From positions 1-5,679 of the forward strand of contig UQAX01000072.1 of the NCBI GenBank assembly GCA_900539145.1: a stretch of 5,679 nt of DNA, given 5' to 3'. Numbering within the stretch: position 1 is the first letter of the stretch; every line of letters begins with the position of its first letter. The translations under genes and the position numbers were made by a program. Below, piece after piece: positions 5,104 through 5,679 of this stretch. Source of the stretch: an uncultured Blautia sp. GTDB taxonomy: Bacteria; Bacillota; Clostridia; Lachnospirales; Lachnospiraceae. The notes under the pieces were generated by a model. That model ran no database searches, was not told the origin of the DNA, and was given only the letters and a program-made list of their open reading frames with translations.

Positions 5104-5634
5104 TTATTGTTCCAGTAAATGTTTTATCAAGACTTCTCGATTGTTTATAAACATTTCCGTGACAGCATAACTTTCCGTATCTTCATAAGCAATTTTTTCA
5201 ATCTTATTTCCGTCAAAAGATAAAATTTCAGCCTCCGGAAGTCCCAATAAAATAGGTGAATGTGAGGCAATCAAAAACTGAGAACCCTCTTTTGCTTTCT
5301 GCGCTATCTGCATAAATAAAGTTAACTGACGCTGAGGTGACAACGCCGCTTCCGGTTCATCTAAAATATAAATTCCCTGCTTTTGAAACGTCTGAAAGAA
5401 ACTTAAAAAACTCTCACCATGAGACTGACAATGCAAGCTTTTTCCTCCGTAAGAAGGTCCGTTGGGATTAAGCGCATCATATTCTTCTGCCTTTGTTGCC
5501 ACATTAAAGAAGCTTTCTGCCCGAAAAAAATAACCGCTTTCCGGCTTTTTAAATCCCTTGGAAATATAAACTGCCTCACTTAATTCCGATACATCATGGT
5601 AAGTTTCAAAGGAATAATTCTTTGTATAATGGTC
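5104..5634 (-). pseudogene. Truncated AAA/ABC-type ATPase, N-terminus with Walker A missing
   Basis: The uninterrupted frame gives 176 codons from an in-frame TGA (+ 5635-5637) to the TAA at 5104. Visible parts, numbered within this fragment: KKPESGYFFRAESFFNVA (29-46), typical of predicted ATPases of this class; YGGKSLHCQSHGESFLSFF (62-80) with an ABC-signature-like SHGE; Walker B plus D-loop GIYILDEPEAALSP (87-100) with Asp92-Glu93; and the H-loop SQFLIASHSPILL (118-130) with His125. Intact relatives begin with a P-loop about 60-80 residues before the FFRAESFFN segment. Here that part is absent and the frame ends in a stop, with no P-loop in the other frames of the remaining sequence. The first possible internal start (GTG at 5502) would remove even more. 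The remnant should not bind ATP normally. The intact family is a stand-alone predicted ATPase of unknown role; some relatives occur in defence or mobile contexts. Confidence 0.75.
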
Positions 5635-5679
5635 TCATAAATTAAGACACTTTTTCGGACATTTTTTAATGAATCTGAT
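5635..5679. other. Unassigned sequence beyond the ATPase break point
   Basis: These last 45 bases follow the point where the ATPase frame ends. None of the three minus-strand frames resembles the missing N-terminus: one frame gives IRFIKKCPKKCLNL then stop, another SDSLKNVRKSVLIYET. The sequence GTCTCATAAATTAAGAC (+ 5632-5648) has short inverse ends and could be the edge of an insertion sequence, but no family is recognised and the window ends before this can be settled. Confidence 0.3.

Noticed and set aside
5089..5104. Terminator of the truncated ATPase from AAAATC/GATTTT
   Set aside because: A 6-bp A/T-rich stem with no following T-run on the minus strand; too weak to call.

Overview
The window looks like an ordinary chromosomal segment from a low-G+C Gram-positive anaerobe of the Clostridia, most likely a member of the Lachnospiraceae. 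This rests on A/T-rich codon use, strong AAAGGAGG-type ribosome binding sites, repeated TGGTATAAT extended -10 boxes, and an RqcH of Firmicutes type. The family-level assignment is inference; no marker gene here fixes the genus.

Layout, left to right. Bases 53-1798 (+) encode a full-length RqcH/NFACT protein of the ribosome-associated quality-control pathway. It is followed by a long imperfect stem-loop (1806-1875) that probably terminates transcription from both sides, because the next gene converges on it. Bases 1875-2615 (-) encode a two-part GNAT-type acetyltransferase. The 262-bp divergent intergenic region (2616-2877) is the most unusual part of the window. It holds a perfect four-way inverted-repeat structure (2692-2763), a second cluster of hairpins (2764-2821), and three copies of TGGTATAAT in alternating orientation, two of which lie in 11-bp direct repeats. 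Bases 2878-3423 (+) encode a second, unrelated GNAT acetyltransferase. It overlaps tail-to-tail by 33 bp with a 12-TM major facilitator transporter (3391-4602, -). That transporter forms a two-gene operon with a third GNAT, a YjaB-like acetyltransferase (4586-5032, -), with a 17-bp overlap and a promoter at 5058-5086. The right end carries the C-terminal two thirds of an AAA/ABC-type ATPase (5104-5634, -). It lacks the Walker A region and its reading frame is cut 45 bp from the window edge, so it is probably a broken gene.

The genes do not form one pathway. RqcH is a housekeeping translation-rescue factor. The three acetyltransferases belong to different GNAT subfamilies with unknown substrates. 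Only the YjaB-like gene and the transporter look co-expressed. No complete defence system, CRISPR array, tRNA or rRNA is visible. The best candidate for something undescribed is the four-way-junction element between the two acetyltransferase genes, which could be a mobile structured repeat, a small RNA, or a structured leader of the downstream gene.
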